Source: Microbulbifer hainanensis (GTDB lineage: Bacteria > Pseudomonadota > Gammaproteobacteria > Pseudomonadales > Cellvibrionaceae). Taken from it: 64,000 nucleotides of DNA. Shown here in pieces: positions 1-7,677 of the stretch. The notes beneath the pieces are model-generated. The model did no database searches and was not told the origin of the DNA. It saw only the letters and a list, made by a program, of their open reading frames with translations. The stretch is from positions 1-64,000 of the forward strand of contig NZ_JACZCR010000029.1 in the NCBI RefSeq assembly GCF_014904735.1, given 5' to 3'. How positions within the stretch are numbered: position 1 is the first letter of the stretch; every line of letters starts with the position of its first letter. The position numbers were made by a program, and so were the translations under genes.

Positions 1-90
1 AAGCCGAAGCCGAAGCCGAAGCCGAAGCCGAAGCCGAAGCCGAAGCCGAAGCCGAAGCCGAAGCCGAAGCCGAAGCCGAAGCCGAAGCCG
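1..90 (+). repeat. Hexanucleotide microsatellite AAGCCG, 15 copies
   Basis: Fifteen perfect tandem copies of aagccg fill positions 1-90 and may continue upstream of the window. In the scpB frame they read as GCC-GAA, giving Ala-Glu repeats. The unit is six bases, so copy-number change by slippage would lengthen or shorten the tail without shifting the frame. Confidence 0.97.
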
Positions 91-296
91 ATGCCAAAAC
101 TGAATCCGAACCGACCGGTTCCGACCAGAGCGCCGCGCTGTCGGCGCAGTTGCCGCCGAGCGCACTGTTTGGCGAGGTCGACGCCGCCGATGAAACTGAC
201 ACAGAGACTCGCAGTGATGCGCAGTCCGAGGAATCCGATGCCGAAGATGACGGCGATACCCGCGCAGCCCCGCAACCGGAAAATGCCAACTCATGA
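3..296 (+). CDS. scpB: C-terminal end of SMC-Scp complex subunit ScpB (partial, start outside window)
   Basis: The reading frame open from the window edge to the TGA at 294-296 encodes an alternating Ala-Glu stretch of about 30 residues, then a low-complexity acidic tail rich in Asp, Glu, Ser and Thr that ends in PQPENANS. No folded domain is visible. The ScpB assignment rests on position: scpB precedes rluB in many gammaproteobacteria, its product binds ScpA and SMC in chromosome condensation, and its C-terminus is often a disordered acidic tail. The stop overlaps the rluB start (ATGA), indicating translational coupling. Another protein with an acidic tail cannot be excluded. Confidence 0.6.
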   Translation, partial: AEAEAEAEAEAEAEAEAEAEAEAEAEAEADAKTESEPTGSDQSAALSAQLPPSALFGEVDAADETDTETRSDAQSEESDAEDDGDTRAAPQPENANS

Positions 297-1159
297 CTGA
301 AGGCACTGCGCCTGAAGGCGAAAAACTGCAGAAAGTCCTGGCACGCACCGGCCTGGGATCCCGCCGGGAAATGGAGCGCGCTATCGAAGCCGGCCGCGTC
401 ACCGTCAATGGCGAGGTGGCGGAGCTGGGTGAGCGAGTTACCGATGCCGACCACATCGAGTTCGATGGCCGCCGCCTGCCCGCGGCGGAGGAGAATCGCT
501 GCCGCGTAATTCTGTACAACAAACCCGTCGGCGAGATCTGCTCCCGTCACGACCCCGAGGGCCGGCCCACGGTCTACGACCGCTTGCCGCGTTTGCGCTC
601 GGGGCGCTGGATCTCCGTCGGCCGCCTGGACTTCAATACCAGCGGCCTGCTGCTGTTTACCAACAGCGGTGAGCTGGCCAACAAGTTGATGCACCCTTCA
701 TCGGTGATCGACCGGGAATACCTGGTGCGAATCCAGGGCCAGGTTGATGATGAAATGAAAAAACGCCTGACCACCGGCGTATTGCTGGAGGATGGCGCAG
801 CGCGTTTTACCGATATCGTGGAGAGCGGCGGTGAAGGTAATAATCGCTGGTTCTACTGCGTGGTGATGGAAGGGCGCAACCGCGAAGTGCGCCGCCTGTG
901 GGAATCCCAGGGTGTGCGTGTGAGCCGCCTGAAACGGGTGCGCTACGGCAGTGTCTTTATCCCGTCCAACGTGAGGGTTGGCCAGTGGATCGAGATGGAG
1001 CCGCGGGAAATTGACGACCTGTGTGTCACCGCGGGACTTCCGAAACTTGGCCAGCGTCCGCTGACCCAGGTGGAAAAGCAGAACCTGCAGCGGCAAAGGC
1101 GTAAATTGCGTAAGCCGCCGGCGCAGAAAGCGCGCCGCAGTAATCCCCGGCAGAACTGA
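293..1159 (+). CDS. rluB: 23S rRNA pseudouridine synthase RluB
   Basis: This 288-residue protein isomerises a uridine in 23S rRNA (U2605 in E. coli numbering) to pseudouridine during large-subunit assembly. Residues about 8-55 form an S4 RNA-binding domain ([20 protein letters not shown]). The RsuA/RluB/RluE-type catalytic domain follows, with the signature [17 protein letters not shown] containing the catalytic Asp, and later [20 protein letters not shown] basic tail ([11 protein letters not shown]) closes the protein, as is usual for RluB. The ATG overlaps the scpB stop by four bases, so the two are probably co-translated. RluB is preferred over RsuA or RluE because of the basic tail and the scpB linkage. 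Confidence 0.93.
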   Translation: MTEGTAPEGEKLQKVLARTGLGSRREMERAIEAGRVTVNGEVAELGERVTDADHIEFDGRRLPAAEENRCRVILYNKPVGEICSRHDPEGRPTVYDRLPRLRSGRWISVGRLDFNTSGLLLFTNSGELANKLMHPSSVIDREYLVRIQGQVDDEMKKRLTTGVLLEDGAARFTDIVESGGEGNNRWFYCVVMEGRNREVRRLWESQGVRVSRLKRVRYGSVFIPSNVRVGQWIEMEPREIDDLCVTAGLPKLGQRPLTQVEKQNLQRQRRKLRKPPAQKARRSNPRQN

Positions 1160-1180
1160 TACGGCCAATCTGACAGAGAT

Positions 1181-1210
1181 TAAAAAACGAGCCCGCGATT
1201 GCGGGCTCGT
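1181..1210. terminator. Bidirectional terminator hairpin between rluB and the SRPBCC gene
   Basis: A perfect 10-bp stem, acgagcccgc (1187-1196) with gcgggctcgt (1201-1210), encloses a GATT loop. The A-run at 1182-1187 becomes a T-run on the minus strand, so it is strongest for the minus-strand gene ending at 1246. It may also stop rluB transcription. Confidence 0.8.
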
Positions 1211-1245
1211 TGCTTTGCGGAATCTGTACTCGCAGATCGACGGTG

Positions 1246-1929
1246 TTATTGATGCTCGTCGATGGGCTCTTCGCCTTCCTCTTCGAGAATCGGCTTTTCC
1301 ATTCCCGAGCCCGAATCCATATCGTCTGGATCTGCGCCCATGGTGTCGTCCTCGTCGGACGGCAATTCGTCGTCGGTGCCGCTGTCCATTTCGTCCACTG
1401 CGGGCACTGAGCCAGACTCCACGACGCTTTTCAGGTTCTGCAGGCCCTGTTCGTAGGACTGGCCTACCATTCTCTTCACCAGCAGGCCCATCCAGCGGGC
1501 TACCGGCCCGGCCCCCATATCACTCTTGAATTTCCAGGTCACATTGGTGCCGCTGCCCTGGGGCTGCAGGTGGAATTCGCCGCCGGCCATGCCCTGTGCG
1601 CCGAAATTCAGTTCAGTGCGCACCAGGCTGTATGGCTCGCTGGCGACGATTTTCTGGCTGCCGCTGCCTACGTTGGGATTTTCACTCCGCCAAGACATGG
1701 CGGATCCGACGCCCTGGCTCGGCCCGCTGAACTCATATTTTGTCTTCGGATCCAGGTTTGCCCAGGGGGACCACTGGTTGAATTTGTGCAGGTCGTTGAC
1801 GTAGGGGAATACCGCCTCTGGCGGCTGGGTGATGTAGACGCTGCGCTCGAGCGTCACCTGCCGGGGAAACAGGAAGCCGGCCAGTACCAATAGTGCCAGG
1901 AAAACCAGGATGTATAAGATCCAGCGCAT
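1246..1929 (-). CDS. SRPBCC-fold (polyketide cyclase/START-like) membrane-anchored protein with acidic tail
   Basis: A 227-residue protein. Residues 2-20 are a single hydrophobic anchor (WILYILVFLALLVLAGFLF). Residues about 28-165 match the SRPBCC small-ligand-binding fold of the polyketide_cyc2 type: ITQPPEAVFPYVNDLHKFNQW, then NLDPKTKYEFSGPSQGVGS, then VTWKFKSDMG. The last 50 residues or so are a strongly acidic low-complexity tail. I chose the ATG at 1929 because it precedes the anchor and has AAGG at a good distance. An upstream in-frame extension to 2079 would translate the inverted-repeat element and is unlikely. Ligand and role are unknown; members of this family bind hydrophobic molecules. 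It is monocistronic and ends at a terminator. Confidence 0.8.
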   Translation of the reverse strand: MRWILYILVFLALLVLAGFLFPRQVTLERSVYITQPPEAVFPYVNDLHKFNQWSPWANLDPKTKYEFSGPSQGVGSAMSWRSENPNVGSGSQKIVASEPYSLVRTELNFGAQGMAGGEFHLQPQGSGTNVTWKFKSDMGAGPVARWMGLLVKRMVGQSYEQGLQNLKSVVESGSVPAVDEMDSGTDDELPSDEDDTMGADPDDMDSGSGMEKPILEEEGEEPIDEHQ

Positions 1930-2030
1930 AGCAGAGCCCTTGTTATCTGTAGAGTCGGGATCGGCATTCACTGCAGCCGTGTGACCATCATCTTTGATCG
2001 TAGCGCAATTGGCAATCAGGGGCCTCGTCC

Positions 2031-2140
2031 CTTCGGGTTGCGCCCCAAAACGGGCCATGCTGCGTTGCTTGTCGCTCATTTAGCTCGCTAAACCACGCGT
2101 CTCGCGTCTTGCCTGGCCCGTTTTGGGACAGCAACGCGAC
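2031..2140. repeat. Palindromic intergenic element with 14-bp perfect inverted repeats
   Basis: The arm cccaaaacgggcca (2044-2057) is repeated inverted as tggcccgttttggg (2114-2127). The match weakly extends outward through a shared gttgc on each side. The 56-bp interior is rich in short self-similar words (gctcatttagctcgct). It lies between the SRPBCC gene and the end of cpxA and codes for nothing convincing. It looks like a dispersed palindromic repeat or small MITE, but only one copy is in this window, so that class is inference. Confidence 0.7.
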
Positions 2141-2164
2141 TATCGAATTTAGAGTAAACAGGCC

Positions 2165-3541
2165 CTAATGGTCGTCGATAGCCAGCAGGGGCAATTGGAT
2201 TTCTACACACAGGCCCGCACCGGCGACATTGCTGGCCGTGATGCTGCCGCCGTGATGCAGGATGGTGCGCTGGGCAATAGCGAGGCCGAGGCCAAAGCCA
2301 CCGCTCTCGCGCGTGCGTGCGGTATCGGTGCGGTAAAAGGGACGGAAGATTGCCTTTAGCTCATCCTCGGCCACTCCACTGCCGGAGTCGATCACGCGAA
2401 TACGGCAATTTCCATCGTGCGCTTCCGCCCGCAGGGTCACCGAGCCGCCGGGGGGGCTGTATTTGATCGCGTTGCGCAGGATGTTTTCCAGTGCGGCGGT
2501 CAGTGAACTGCCGCGGGTGGCTACCAGCATTTCGTCGGCGTTGAACTGGAGATCGAAATGTAGTGACTTGGCCTGCGCCTCGCCTTTCAGGTCCTCCAAT
2601 AAAGCTTCGAGCAGGCTTCTGATTTCCACCACGTCGTCCAGCGGGCGCTGGTCAGTGCCGGTCACCGGCAGGGACAGTACGTCGGAGATGATGTCCTCGA
2701 GGTAATCCGCAGCCTTGCCGATCTTGTCCAATTCGGTGTCGAGTCCGCCCGTGTTTTTCTGCCGCGCAATACCCAGCGCCACTTGCAGGCGCGCCAGCGG
2801 CGAGCGCAGCTCGTGGGAAACGTCCTTGATCAGGCGGCGTTGTTCCGCCATGGATGCCTGTAGTTGGGCCGTCATGGAGTCGAAGTCCCGGGCCAGATCG
2901 GTGAGTTCATCGCCGCGGTTGTGCAGGCTCGGCGAAACCCGGTAGTCGAGTTCACCCGCCGCAACACGGCGGGTGGCCGCGCGCAGCTGATCCACCGGCC
3001 TGCTCAAATAGCGCGCGAGCCAATAACAGGCGGCGCCGGATGCGAGCATCGAAAGCAGCAGAATCGGCCAGAAATTGCGCCACAAAAAACGCAGCAGCAA
3101 TCCTTCCTTGCTGTGTTCCGCAATCACGCCAATCCGCAAGCTCTCGTCCCCCCGCAATGGCCAGAAAAAGCCCACGGTGGGCTTCTTGTCGACCAGCATA
3201 TGGACTTCGGCGTTGCGGAAATTGAGAGTGGTCAGCAGCGGCAGCATTTCCGGGGGCAGGGGGCGCCCGAGCAATTCGCGGCCGTTCTGGTCGACGGCGT
3301 ACACCTGGTGTTTGGCCTTGTCGGGAAGGCGCTCCAGCCAGTGCTGGAAGTAGCCCGGGCCGTGGCGACGGGTTTTGCGCATGGCGCTGATGACTTGCCG
3401 GAACAGCGCCGGGCCCTCCCAGCGCTCCTGCTGGTGGGGGTCGCCGAATTCGCGAAAGTGGGTGATGTAGATCGCCGCTATCACCATCACCATGGCAGTG
3501 ATCCAGGCGCCGAAAAACATCTTCCAGAAGAGACTGCGCAT
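2165..3541 (-). CDS. cpxA: CpxA-like envelope-stress sensor histidine kinase
   Basis: A 458-residue inner-membrane histidine kinase. Transmembrane segment 1 is about residues 8-27, and a periplasmic sensor region covers about 28-155. Transmembrane segment 2 is about 157-178, followed by a HAMP linker (LSRPVDQLRAATRRVAAGELDY). The H-box VSHELRSPLARLQ places the phosphorylated His at residue 243. The ATPase domain shows an N-box (ENILRNAIKYSPPG) and G-boxes (DSGSGVAEDEL, FGLGLAIAQ). It is expected to sense misfolded envelope protein and phosphorylate the CpxR-like regulator encoded 16 bp upstream in the same operon. The divergent CpxP/Spy-like gene with CpxR boxes supports a Cpx identity over other OmpR-family kinases. 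Confidence 0.87.
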   Translation of the reverse strand: MRSLFWKMFFGAWITAMVMVIAAIYITHFREFGDPHQQERWEGPALFRQVISAMRKTRRHGPGYFQHWLERLPDKAKHQVYAVDQNGRELLGRPLPPEMLPLLTTLNFRNAEVHMLVDKKPTVGFFWPLRGDESLRIGVIAEHSKEGLLLRFLWRNFWPILLLSMLASGAACYWLARYLSRPVDQLRAATRRVAAGELDYRVSPSLHNRGDELTDLARDFDSMTAQLQASMAEQRRLIKDVSHELRSPLARLQVALGIARQKNTGGLDTELDKIGKAADYLEDIISDVLSLPVTGTDQRPLDDVVEIRSLLEALLEDLKGEAQAKSLHFDLQFNADEMLVATRGSSLTAALENILRNAIKYSPPGGSVTLRAEAHDGNCRIRVIDSGSGVAEDELKAIFRPFYRTDTARTRESGGFGLGLAIAQRTILHHGGSITASNVAGAGLCVEIQLPLLAIDDH

Positions 3542-3557
3542 CGGGTAACCGCCGGTC

Positions 3558-4262
3558 CTAGCCCGCGCTCTGGGTCAGCATGTAGCCGGCGCCGCGAATA
3601 TTGATGATCTGGTCACGGCTGGCGCCCTGCTCGGCCAGCTTCTTGCGGATATTGCTCACGTGCACATCAATGGATCGGTCGTAGGGCATCAGCTTGCGTC
3701 CCAGTGCGCTCTCCGTCAGCACCTCCTTGCTGACCACTTCGCCGGCGTTCTGGGCAAGTACCTTGAGCACGGCAAATTCTGCGCCGGTGAGTGCGACCAG
3801 CTGATCGTTCCAGAACGCCTGGTGTTCTGATGGCAGCAGTCTCAGCGGGCCACTGCTGAGCCCGGAATCGCTGTCCTCTGTCTCTACGCGACCGCGACGC
3901 AGCACGGCGCGCAGGCGCGCGGCCAGTTCGCGCGGGTTGCAGGGTTTGGGCAGGTAGTCGTCGGCGCCCATTTCTAGCCCGACTATTCGGTCGACGGTGT
4001 CGCCCTTGGCGGTGAGCATCAGGACCGGCAACGAGCGGCTCGCCGGTGAGGCCTCCTCCCGCAATTTGCGCAGCAGGTCAAAACCGTTGTGTATTGGCAG
4101 CATCACATCCAGTACCAGGGCATCGAAATTGTGACTCTGCGCCAGTTCCAGCCCGCTGCCCCCATCGTTGGCAACGGTTACGTCAAATCCCTCTCCGCTC
4201 AGGAATTCCTGCAGGAGATCAGTCAGTTCACTGTCGTCGTCGACCAGTAGGATACGGCTCAT
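3558..4262 (-). CDS. cpxR: CpxR-like OmpR-family response regulator
   Basis: A 234-residue two-domain regulator. The receiver (residues 1-120) has the acidic pocket VDDD at 8-10 and the phosphoacceptor Asp52 in LVLDVMLP. The conserved Thr (LMLTAKGD) and Lys (YLPKPCNPRELAARLRA) are also present. A winged-helix DNA-binding domain (about 135-230) follows, with LTGAEFAVLKVLAQN and RSIDVHVSNIRKKLAEQG as the recognition helix region. It is the first gene of the cpxRA operon and diverges from a CpxP/Spy-like gene. The shared intergenic region carries an array of CpxR-type half-sites, so it probably activates the chaperone gene and its own operon. Confidence 0.9.
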   Translation of the reverse strand: MSRILLVDDDSELTDLLQEFLSGEGFDVTVANDGGSGLELAQSHNFDALVLDVMLPIHNGFDLLRKLREEASPASRSLPVLMLTAKGDTVDRIVGLEMGADDYLPKPCNPRELAARLRAVLRRGRVETEDSDSGLSSGPLRLLPSEHQAFWNDQLVALTGAEFAVLKVLAQNAGEVVSKEVLTESALGRKLMPYDRSIDVHVSNIRKKLAEQGASRDQIINIRGAGYMLTQSAG

Positions 4263-4334
4263 AGCGTGCTCTCAGGTTGCGTGAACCCATTATATGCAAT
4301 CGGTTGGCGCGGTTTGCGAACAACTTTTGGGCTT

Positions 4335-4379
4335 TTTACCGTTCTTAACAAATGTTTACCGCAGTTTGCCCCCATTTAC
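4335..4379 (-). promoter_or_regulatory. Phased array of five CpxR-box half-sites
   Basis: On the plus strand the pentamers TTTAC (4335-4339), TTAAC (4345-4349), TTTAC (4355-4359), TTTGC (4365-4369) and TTTAC (4375-4379) occur with exactly 10-bp periodicity. On the minus strand they read GTAAA-N5-GCAAA-N5-GTAAA-N5-GTTAA-N5-GTAAA. The published E. coli CpxR box is GTAAA-N5-GTAAA. The array sits between divergent cpxR and the CpxP/Spy-like gene, and could control both. Confidence 0.82.
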
Positions 4380-4430
4380 ATTGTGGAACCCTACTATGAA
4401 CCTACCGACAGCAAACAAGAGGAAGTGTCG

Positions 4431-4910
4431 ATGAAAAACTGGAGAGCGATTGCGGGAAGTGTGGTTTTGGCAGGTGCGCTGGTAGCGCCGGGACTGAGTA
4501 TGGCCTTTGGCCCCGATGATCGCGGTCCGGGCGGCCCCGGTCACTTCCGCGAGCACATGTTTGAGCGCATGGCGGACAAGCTGGATCTGACGGAAGGCCA
4601 GAAGGCCCAGCTGAAGGCCAACATGGAGGCCAATCGCGAAGCGCACAAGGCCCAGCGCGAGCAGATGCACGAGCTGCACAAGCAACTGCGCGAGGCTATC
4701 GAATCCGGCGCTGACCAGGCAACCCTCGACAAGCTGGGGGCGCAACTCGGCAAGCTGGAAGTCGCCAAAATGCAGGAAATGCAAAAGATGCATGAACAGT
4801 TTGAAGCAATCTTGACCGACGAGCAGAAAGCCAAGTTGAAAGAGATGAAAGCCCAGCACATGGAGCGCTGGGAAGAGCGTCGCCAGCGCCGACAGAACGA
4901 CGAAGAGTAG
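4431..4910 (+). CDS. CpxP/Spy-family periplasmic chaperone
   Basis: A 159-residue protein with an N-terminal signal peptide (MKNWRAIAGSVVLAGALVAPGLSMA). The mature part is almost entirely charged helix. It contains two LTxxQ motifs, LDLTEGQKAQL early and LTDEQKAKL late, the hallmark of the CpxP/Spy fold, which forms a cradle-shaped dimer that binds unfolded proteins. The ATG at 4431 follows AGAGGAAGTG and starts a proper signal peptide; a longer frame from 4266 would translate the regulatory region. Placement opposite cpxR with CpxR boxes upstream suggests CpxR control and possible feedback on CpxA. CpxP and Spy cannot be separated by eye. Confidence 0.87.
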   Translation: MKNWRAIAGSVVLAGALVAPGLSMAFGPDDRGPGGPGHFREHMFERMADKLDLTEGQKAQLKANMEANREAHKAQREQMHELHKQLREAIESGADQATLDKLGAQLGKLEVAKMQEMQKMHEQFEAILTDEQKAKLKEMKAQHMERWEERRQRRQNDEE

Positions 4911-4981
4911 TAACGCGCTTTTCTTCTGTGCGATCGATCGGGCATTTCTACCCCAACGGCCCGGGAGACTCGTAACCCTTT

Positions 4982-5006
4982 GCCCCTGCATTGCCGGGGC
5001 TTTTTT
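4982..5006 (+). terminator. Rho-independent terminator after the CpxP/Spy-like gene
   Basis: A GC-rich hairpin (gcccctg 4982-4988 with ccggggc 4994-5000, one mismatch) is followed by six T residues (5001-5006). It lies 71 bp downstream of the stop codon at 4910. Confidence 0.8.
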
Positions 5007-5104
5007 ATTCCCGCTTCATCCTTGCCGTACCCCGCCATTGCTGGGAAAATACGCCGCCATCCGACAGTGGTGACAGCAGCCCGGTGGTGGGCAGAGGAGT
5101 GATT

Positions 5105-5650
5105 GTGAGTAAAATCGGCTTGTTTTACGGCAGTGACGAGGGCAATACCGAGGCGGTAGCCCTGCGTATCCGCGCCCGCCTGGGCGAAGAGCGGGTCGAT
5201 GTGCACGATATCGCCGACGTCACCCAACTGGAGATCGCCGATTACGACCAGCTTATCTTCGGTATCCCGACCTGGGATTTCGGCCAGATTCAGTCCGATT
5301 GGGAAGAGTTCTGGGAAGATGTGCAGGAAATAGACTTCACCGGTAAAACGGTTGCCCTGTTCGGCCTGGGTGATCAGTTCGGCTATGGCGACTATTTCCT
5401 GGATGCCATGGGCATGTTGCACGATGTCATTGTCGCAAACGGAGCCACCATCATCGGTCACTGGCCTACTGAAGGCTATGAGTTCGAGGCGTCCAAGGCG
5501 GAAGTCGGGGGCAGTTTTGTCGGCCTGGGCATCGACGAAGACCAGCAGGAGGAAATGACCTGCGAGCGTCTCAATCGCTGGTGCCGACAGATTGCCGATG
5601 AGTTCGGTCTCGCCGGCGGAGCCGACAGTGTCAACGAGCTGGAAGATTGA
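5105..5650 (+). CDS. Flavodoxin
   Basis: A 181-residue FMN-binding electron carrier. The N-terminal phosphate-binding loop is IGLFYGSDEGNTEAVA. The two isoalloxazine-flanking loops are GIPTWDFGQIQSDWEEFW, with the conserved Trp, and FGLGDQFGYGDYFLDAMG. The length and the extra segment before the last strand fit a long-chain flavodoxin of the FldB type. I chose the GTG at 5105 because it follows AGAGGAGTG and begins exactly at the first beta strand; a longer frame to 4991 would cross the upstream terminator. Likely partners are ferredoxin/flavodoxin reductase and low-potential enzymes, but none is encoded nearby. Confidence 0.9.
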   Translation: MSKIGLFYGSDEGNTEAVALRIRARLGEERVDVHDIADVTQLEIADYDQLIFGIPTWDFGQIQSDWEEFWEDVQEIDFTGKTVALFGLGDQFGYGDYFLDAMGMLHDVIVANGATIIGHWPTEGYEFEASKAEVGGSFVGLGIDEDQQEEMTCERLNRWCRQIADEFGLAGGADSVNELED

Positions 5651-5658
5651 GCGCGCCA

Positions 5659-6036
5659 ATGAAATCGACGCTGACCTTCAAGGAATTCTGGCCGTGGCTG
5701 ACTGAGCACCCCAATTGCATCCTGCGCGCCGGCACGGCGGACTCTGTCGTCTACGATGATGACGACTACCACTGGCGCTTCTCCGAAGAGGATGTGCGGA
5801 CGTTGCTAGTGCAGGTAATGCGCGGCAAGCGCCCGGTTGCCGAGCTGTTTATCGAGCCGGAACATGTGAGCTCGGTACAGATTACTCCGGGCGAGAAGGG
5901 CGAATTCAATTTCGACCTGATTGCGGAAATGCAGGGGCAACCGCAGGTGATCTACTACTTCGTGCTGACCCACGCATTTGAAGAAACCTCGCAACCCGAT
6001 CAATCCGGCCATTCCGGCCGCGGGCGGCTGCACTGA
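5659..6036 (+). CDS. Conserved-looking hypothetical protein downstream of flavodoxin
   Basis: A 125-residue cytoplasmic-type protein with no signal peptide or membrane segment. It begins MKSTLTFKEFWPWL and contains an acidic YDDDDYHW patch followed by FSEEDVRTLLVQVMRGKRP. It ends in a polar tail. The family is not recognised. It starts 8 bp after the flavodoxin stop (an in-frame TTG at 5647 would overlap that stop), so the two are probably one operon ending at the terminator at 6057-6079. Function is unknown; the flavodoxin linkage is the only contextual clue. Confidence 0.7.
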   Translation: MKSTLTFKEFWPWLTEHPNCILRAGTADSVVYDDDDYHWRFSEEDVRTLLVQVMRGKRPVAELFIEPEHVSSVQITPGEKGEFNFDLIAEMQGQPQVIYYFVLTHAFEETSQPDQSGHSGRGRLH

Positions 6037-6050
6037 CCGAATAATGCATC

Positions 6051-6079
6051 AAAAAAGGCAGCCCAGTGGCTGCCTTTTT
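6051..6079. terminator. Bidirectional terminator between the flavodoxin operon and dapE
   Basis: The perfect stem ggcagcc (6057-6063) with ggctgcc (6068-6074) has a CAGT loop. It is flanked by A6 at 6051-6056 and T5 at 6075-6079, so it can terminate both converging transcripts. Confidence 0.9.
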
Positions 6080-6100
6080 CCTGCTGGGCAATCTCTCCGA

Positions 6101-7234
6101 TCAGGTCAGCAGGCCTGTCATGACCTCTCGATACATGTCTTTTAAAGTATCCAAGTCATCGGCTTTAACACACTCATCCACTTTGTGAATGGTGGCATTT
6201 ACCGGACCCAGCTCTACCACTTGAGCCCCCGTCGGCGCGATGAAGCGACCGTCGGAAGTGCCGCCGGCAGTTGAGAGCTGTGTTTTTTCTCCGGTAACAG
6301 CCAGTATCGCGGCCTGGGTGGCTTCCACCAGCGGGCCTTCGGCAGTCAGGAATGGCTGTCCGGAAAGTTTGAAATCCGCAGAGTATTTGAGCCCGTGTTT
6401 GTCGAATATGGCCCGGGCGCGGGATTCGAGATCCTCGGCAGTGGTCTCAGTAGAGAAACGCCAGTTGCATACCACTTTTACTTCGCCGGGAATCACGTTG
6501 GTGGCGCCGGTACCGCCATTGATATTGGAGACCTGAAAGCTGGTGGCCGGAAAGAAGTCGTTACCTTCGTCCCATTGCTCGGCGGCGAGTTCGGCCAGTG
6601 CCGGTGCCAGGTTGTGTATGGGGTTCTCAGCAAGGTGCGGGTAGGCCACGTGGCCCTGGATTCCAAACACCGTTAGTTCCAATCCCAGTGAACCGCGGCG
6701 ACCATTTTTGATGATGTCGCCAACGCGCTCGGTACTGGAAGGTTCACCCACCAGGCAGCAATCAATTTTTTCGCCCTGTTCCTCCAGCCACTCGACCACT
6801 TTGACGGTGCCGTTGTGAGCCGGACCCTCTTCGTCGCTGGTGATCAGGAAAGCGATGCGGCCGGTGTGATCGGGGTGCGTCGCGACGAATTCCTCGCAGG
6901 CCACCACCATGGCCGCGAGTGAGCCTTTCATATCGGCGGCGCCTCGGCCGTAGAGGTAGCCGTCTTCCACAACTGGCTCAAACGGCGGGCGTTGCCAGTT
7001 AGCTTCCGGACCCGTGGGCACCACATCGGTATGGCCGGCGAAGGCAAACAGCGGGCCATCGGACGCGCCTTTGCGCACTGACCAGAAGTTGTCGGTGTCA
7101 CCGCGGCGCAGCCAGGTGGTCTCGAAACCGATTTTTTCCAGGCGCTCGAGCATCAGCGGCATACAGCCGGCGTCTTCGGGGGTGACAGAGCGCAGGCGGA
7201 TCAGGTCGCTGGCGAGTTGTTGTGTCGGGGTCAT
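6101..7234 (-). CDS. dapE: Succinyl-diaminopimelate desuccinylase
   Basis: A 377-residue M20-family zinc hydrolase that removes succinate from N-succinyl-LL-diaminopimelate, a late step of lysine and meso-DAP synthesis. Metal-site motifs are [11 protein letters not shown] (His ligand and catalytic Asp), [15 protein letters not shown] (bridging Asp) and [13 protein letters not shown] (general-base Glu). The end [19 protein letters not shown] carries the C-terminal His ligand. The dimerisation domain is intact and the length is typical. The upstream gene on the same strand is dapD, separated by a 443-bp region filled by palindromic repeats. Confidence 0.96.
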   Translation of the reverse strand: MTPTQQLASDLIRLRSVTPEDAGCMPLMLERLEKIGFETTWLRRGDTDNFWSVRKGASDGPLFAFAGHTDVVPTGPEANWQRPPFEPVVEDGYLYGRGAADMKGSLAAMVVACEEFVATHPDHTGRIAFLITSDEEGPAHNGTVKVVEWLEEQGEKIDCCLVGEPSSTERVGDIIKNGRRGSLGLELTVFGIQGHVAYPHLAENPIHNLAPALAELAAEQWDEGNDFFPATSFQVSNINGGTGATNVIPGEVKVVCNWRFSTETTAEDLESRARAIFDKHGLKYSADFKLSGQPFLTAEGPLVEATQAAILAVTGEKTQLSTAGGTSDGRFIAPTGAQVVELGPVNATIHKVDECVKADDLDTLKDMYREVMTGLLT

Positions 7235-7677
7235 GGGTCTTTCCGCGGATGATTCAGTGGTTGATGCTCCGTAGCGGGTATCGTGACGGTCCTGCTACCG
7301 GGGGCTTCTTGCGGGACACGCCGTGAATACGTCCCTGTAGGCTTGTCTGCGAGCTTCCGGCCGTTCCAGGCATTCACGGCGCCTTCGGCCCTCTCGCAGA
7401 CAGTCCCGCAAGAAGCCCCCGCTCTCAGAACCCTTGCATTGAGTTTTTGCGCACTACCCACTAGTAGTAGAAAGAACACTGAAACTTAATGCGAAGGCGC
7501 TGATGCCGGGAACGGTTTGCGGGACCGTCGGTGGCCATGGATGACCACCGACGAGCGCACATGGATGTGCTTGTAGTGTGTCTCGCAAATTGTTCCCGGT
7601 AGCAGGGCCGCCCTGATCTTGTTACGAAGCAGTTATGGGGCGACCTTGGGACTTCAAAGCGAAGTTCCCGCTTGGGC
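7235..7677. other. 443-bp non-coding region between dapD and dapE
   Basis: No credible gene is present; small open frames here coincide with the palindromes. The stretch is dominated by the composite inverted-repeat element at 7291-7606, leaving short flanks beside dapE and dapD. Confidence 0.8.
7291..7606. repeat. Composite palindromic element: two large inverted repeats within 12-bp terminal inverted repeats
   Basis: The ends are cctgctaccggg (7291-7302) and its perfect inverse cccggtagcagg (7595-7606). Inside lies a perfect 19-bp inverted repeat, 7299-7317 with 7403-7421, built on gggggcttcttgcgggac. It contains the further pair cgccgtgaat / attcacggcg (7319-7328 / 7372-7381). A second imperfect palindrome pairs gccgggaacggtttgcggg (from 7505) with the inverse of tctcgcaaattgttcccgg (from 7581). 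That second one encloses a gtcggtgg/ccaccgac hairpin (7528-7552). Both palindromes share the motif ttgcgggac or a close variant. Confidence 0.85.

Noticed and set aside
1-90. CRISPR-like repetitive DNA
   Set aside because: It is a contiguous hexamer repeat with no spacers, inside a coding frame.
1930-2079. N-terminal extension of the SRPBCC protein starting MSDKQRS
   Set aside because: It translates the palindromic element and precedes a good start codon with its own ribosome-binding site and membrane anchor.
7235-7489. Short open frames of 68-86 residues on both strands between dapE and dapD
   Set aside because: They coincide with the inverted-repeat arms, have no ribosome-binding sites and mirror each other.
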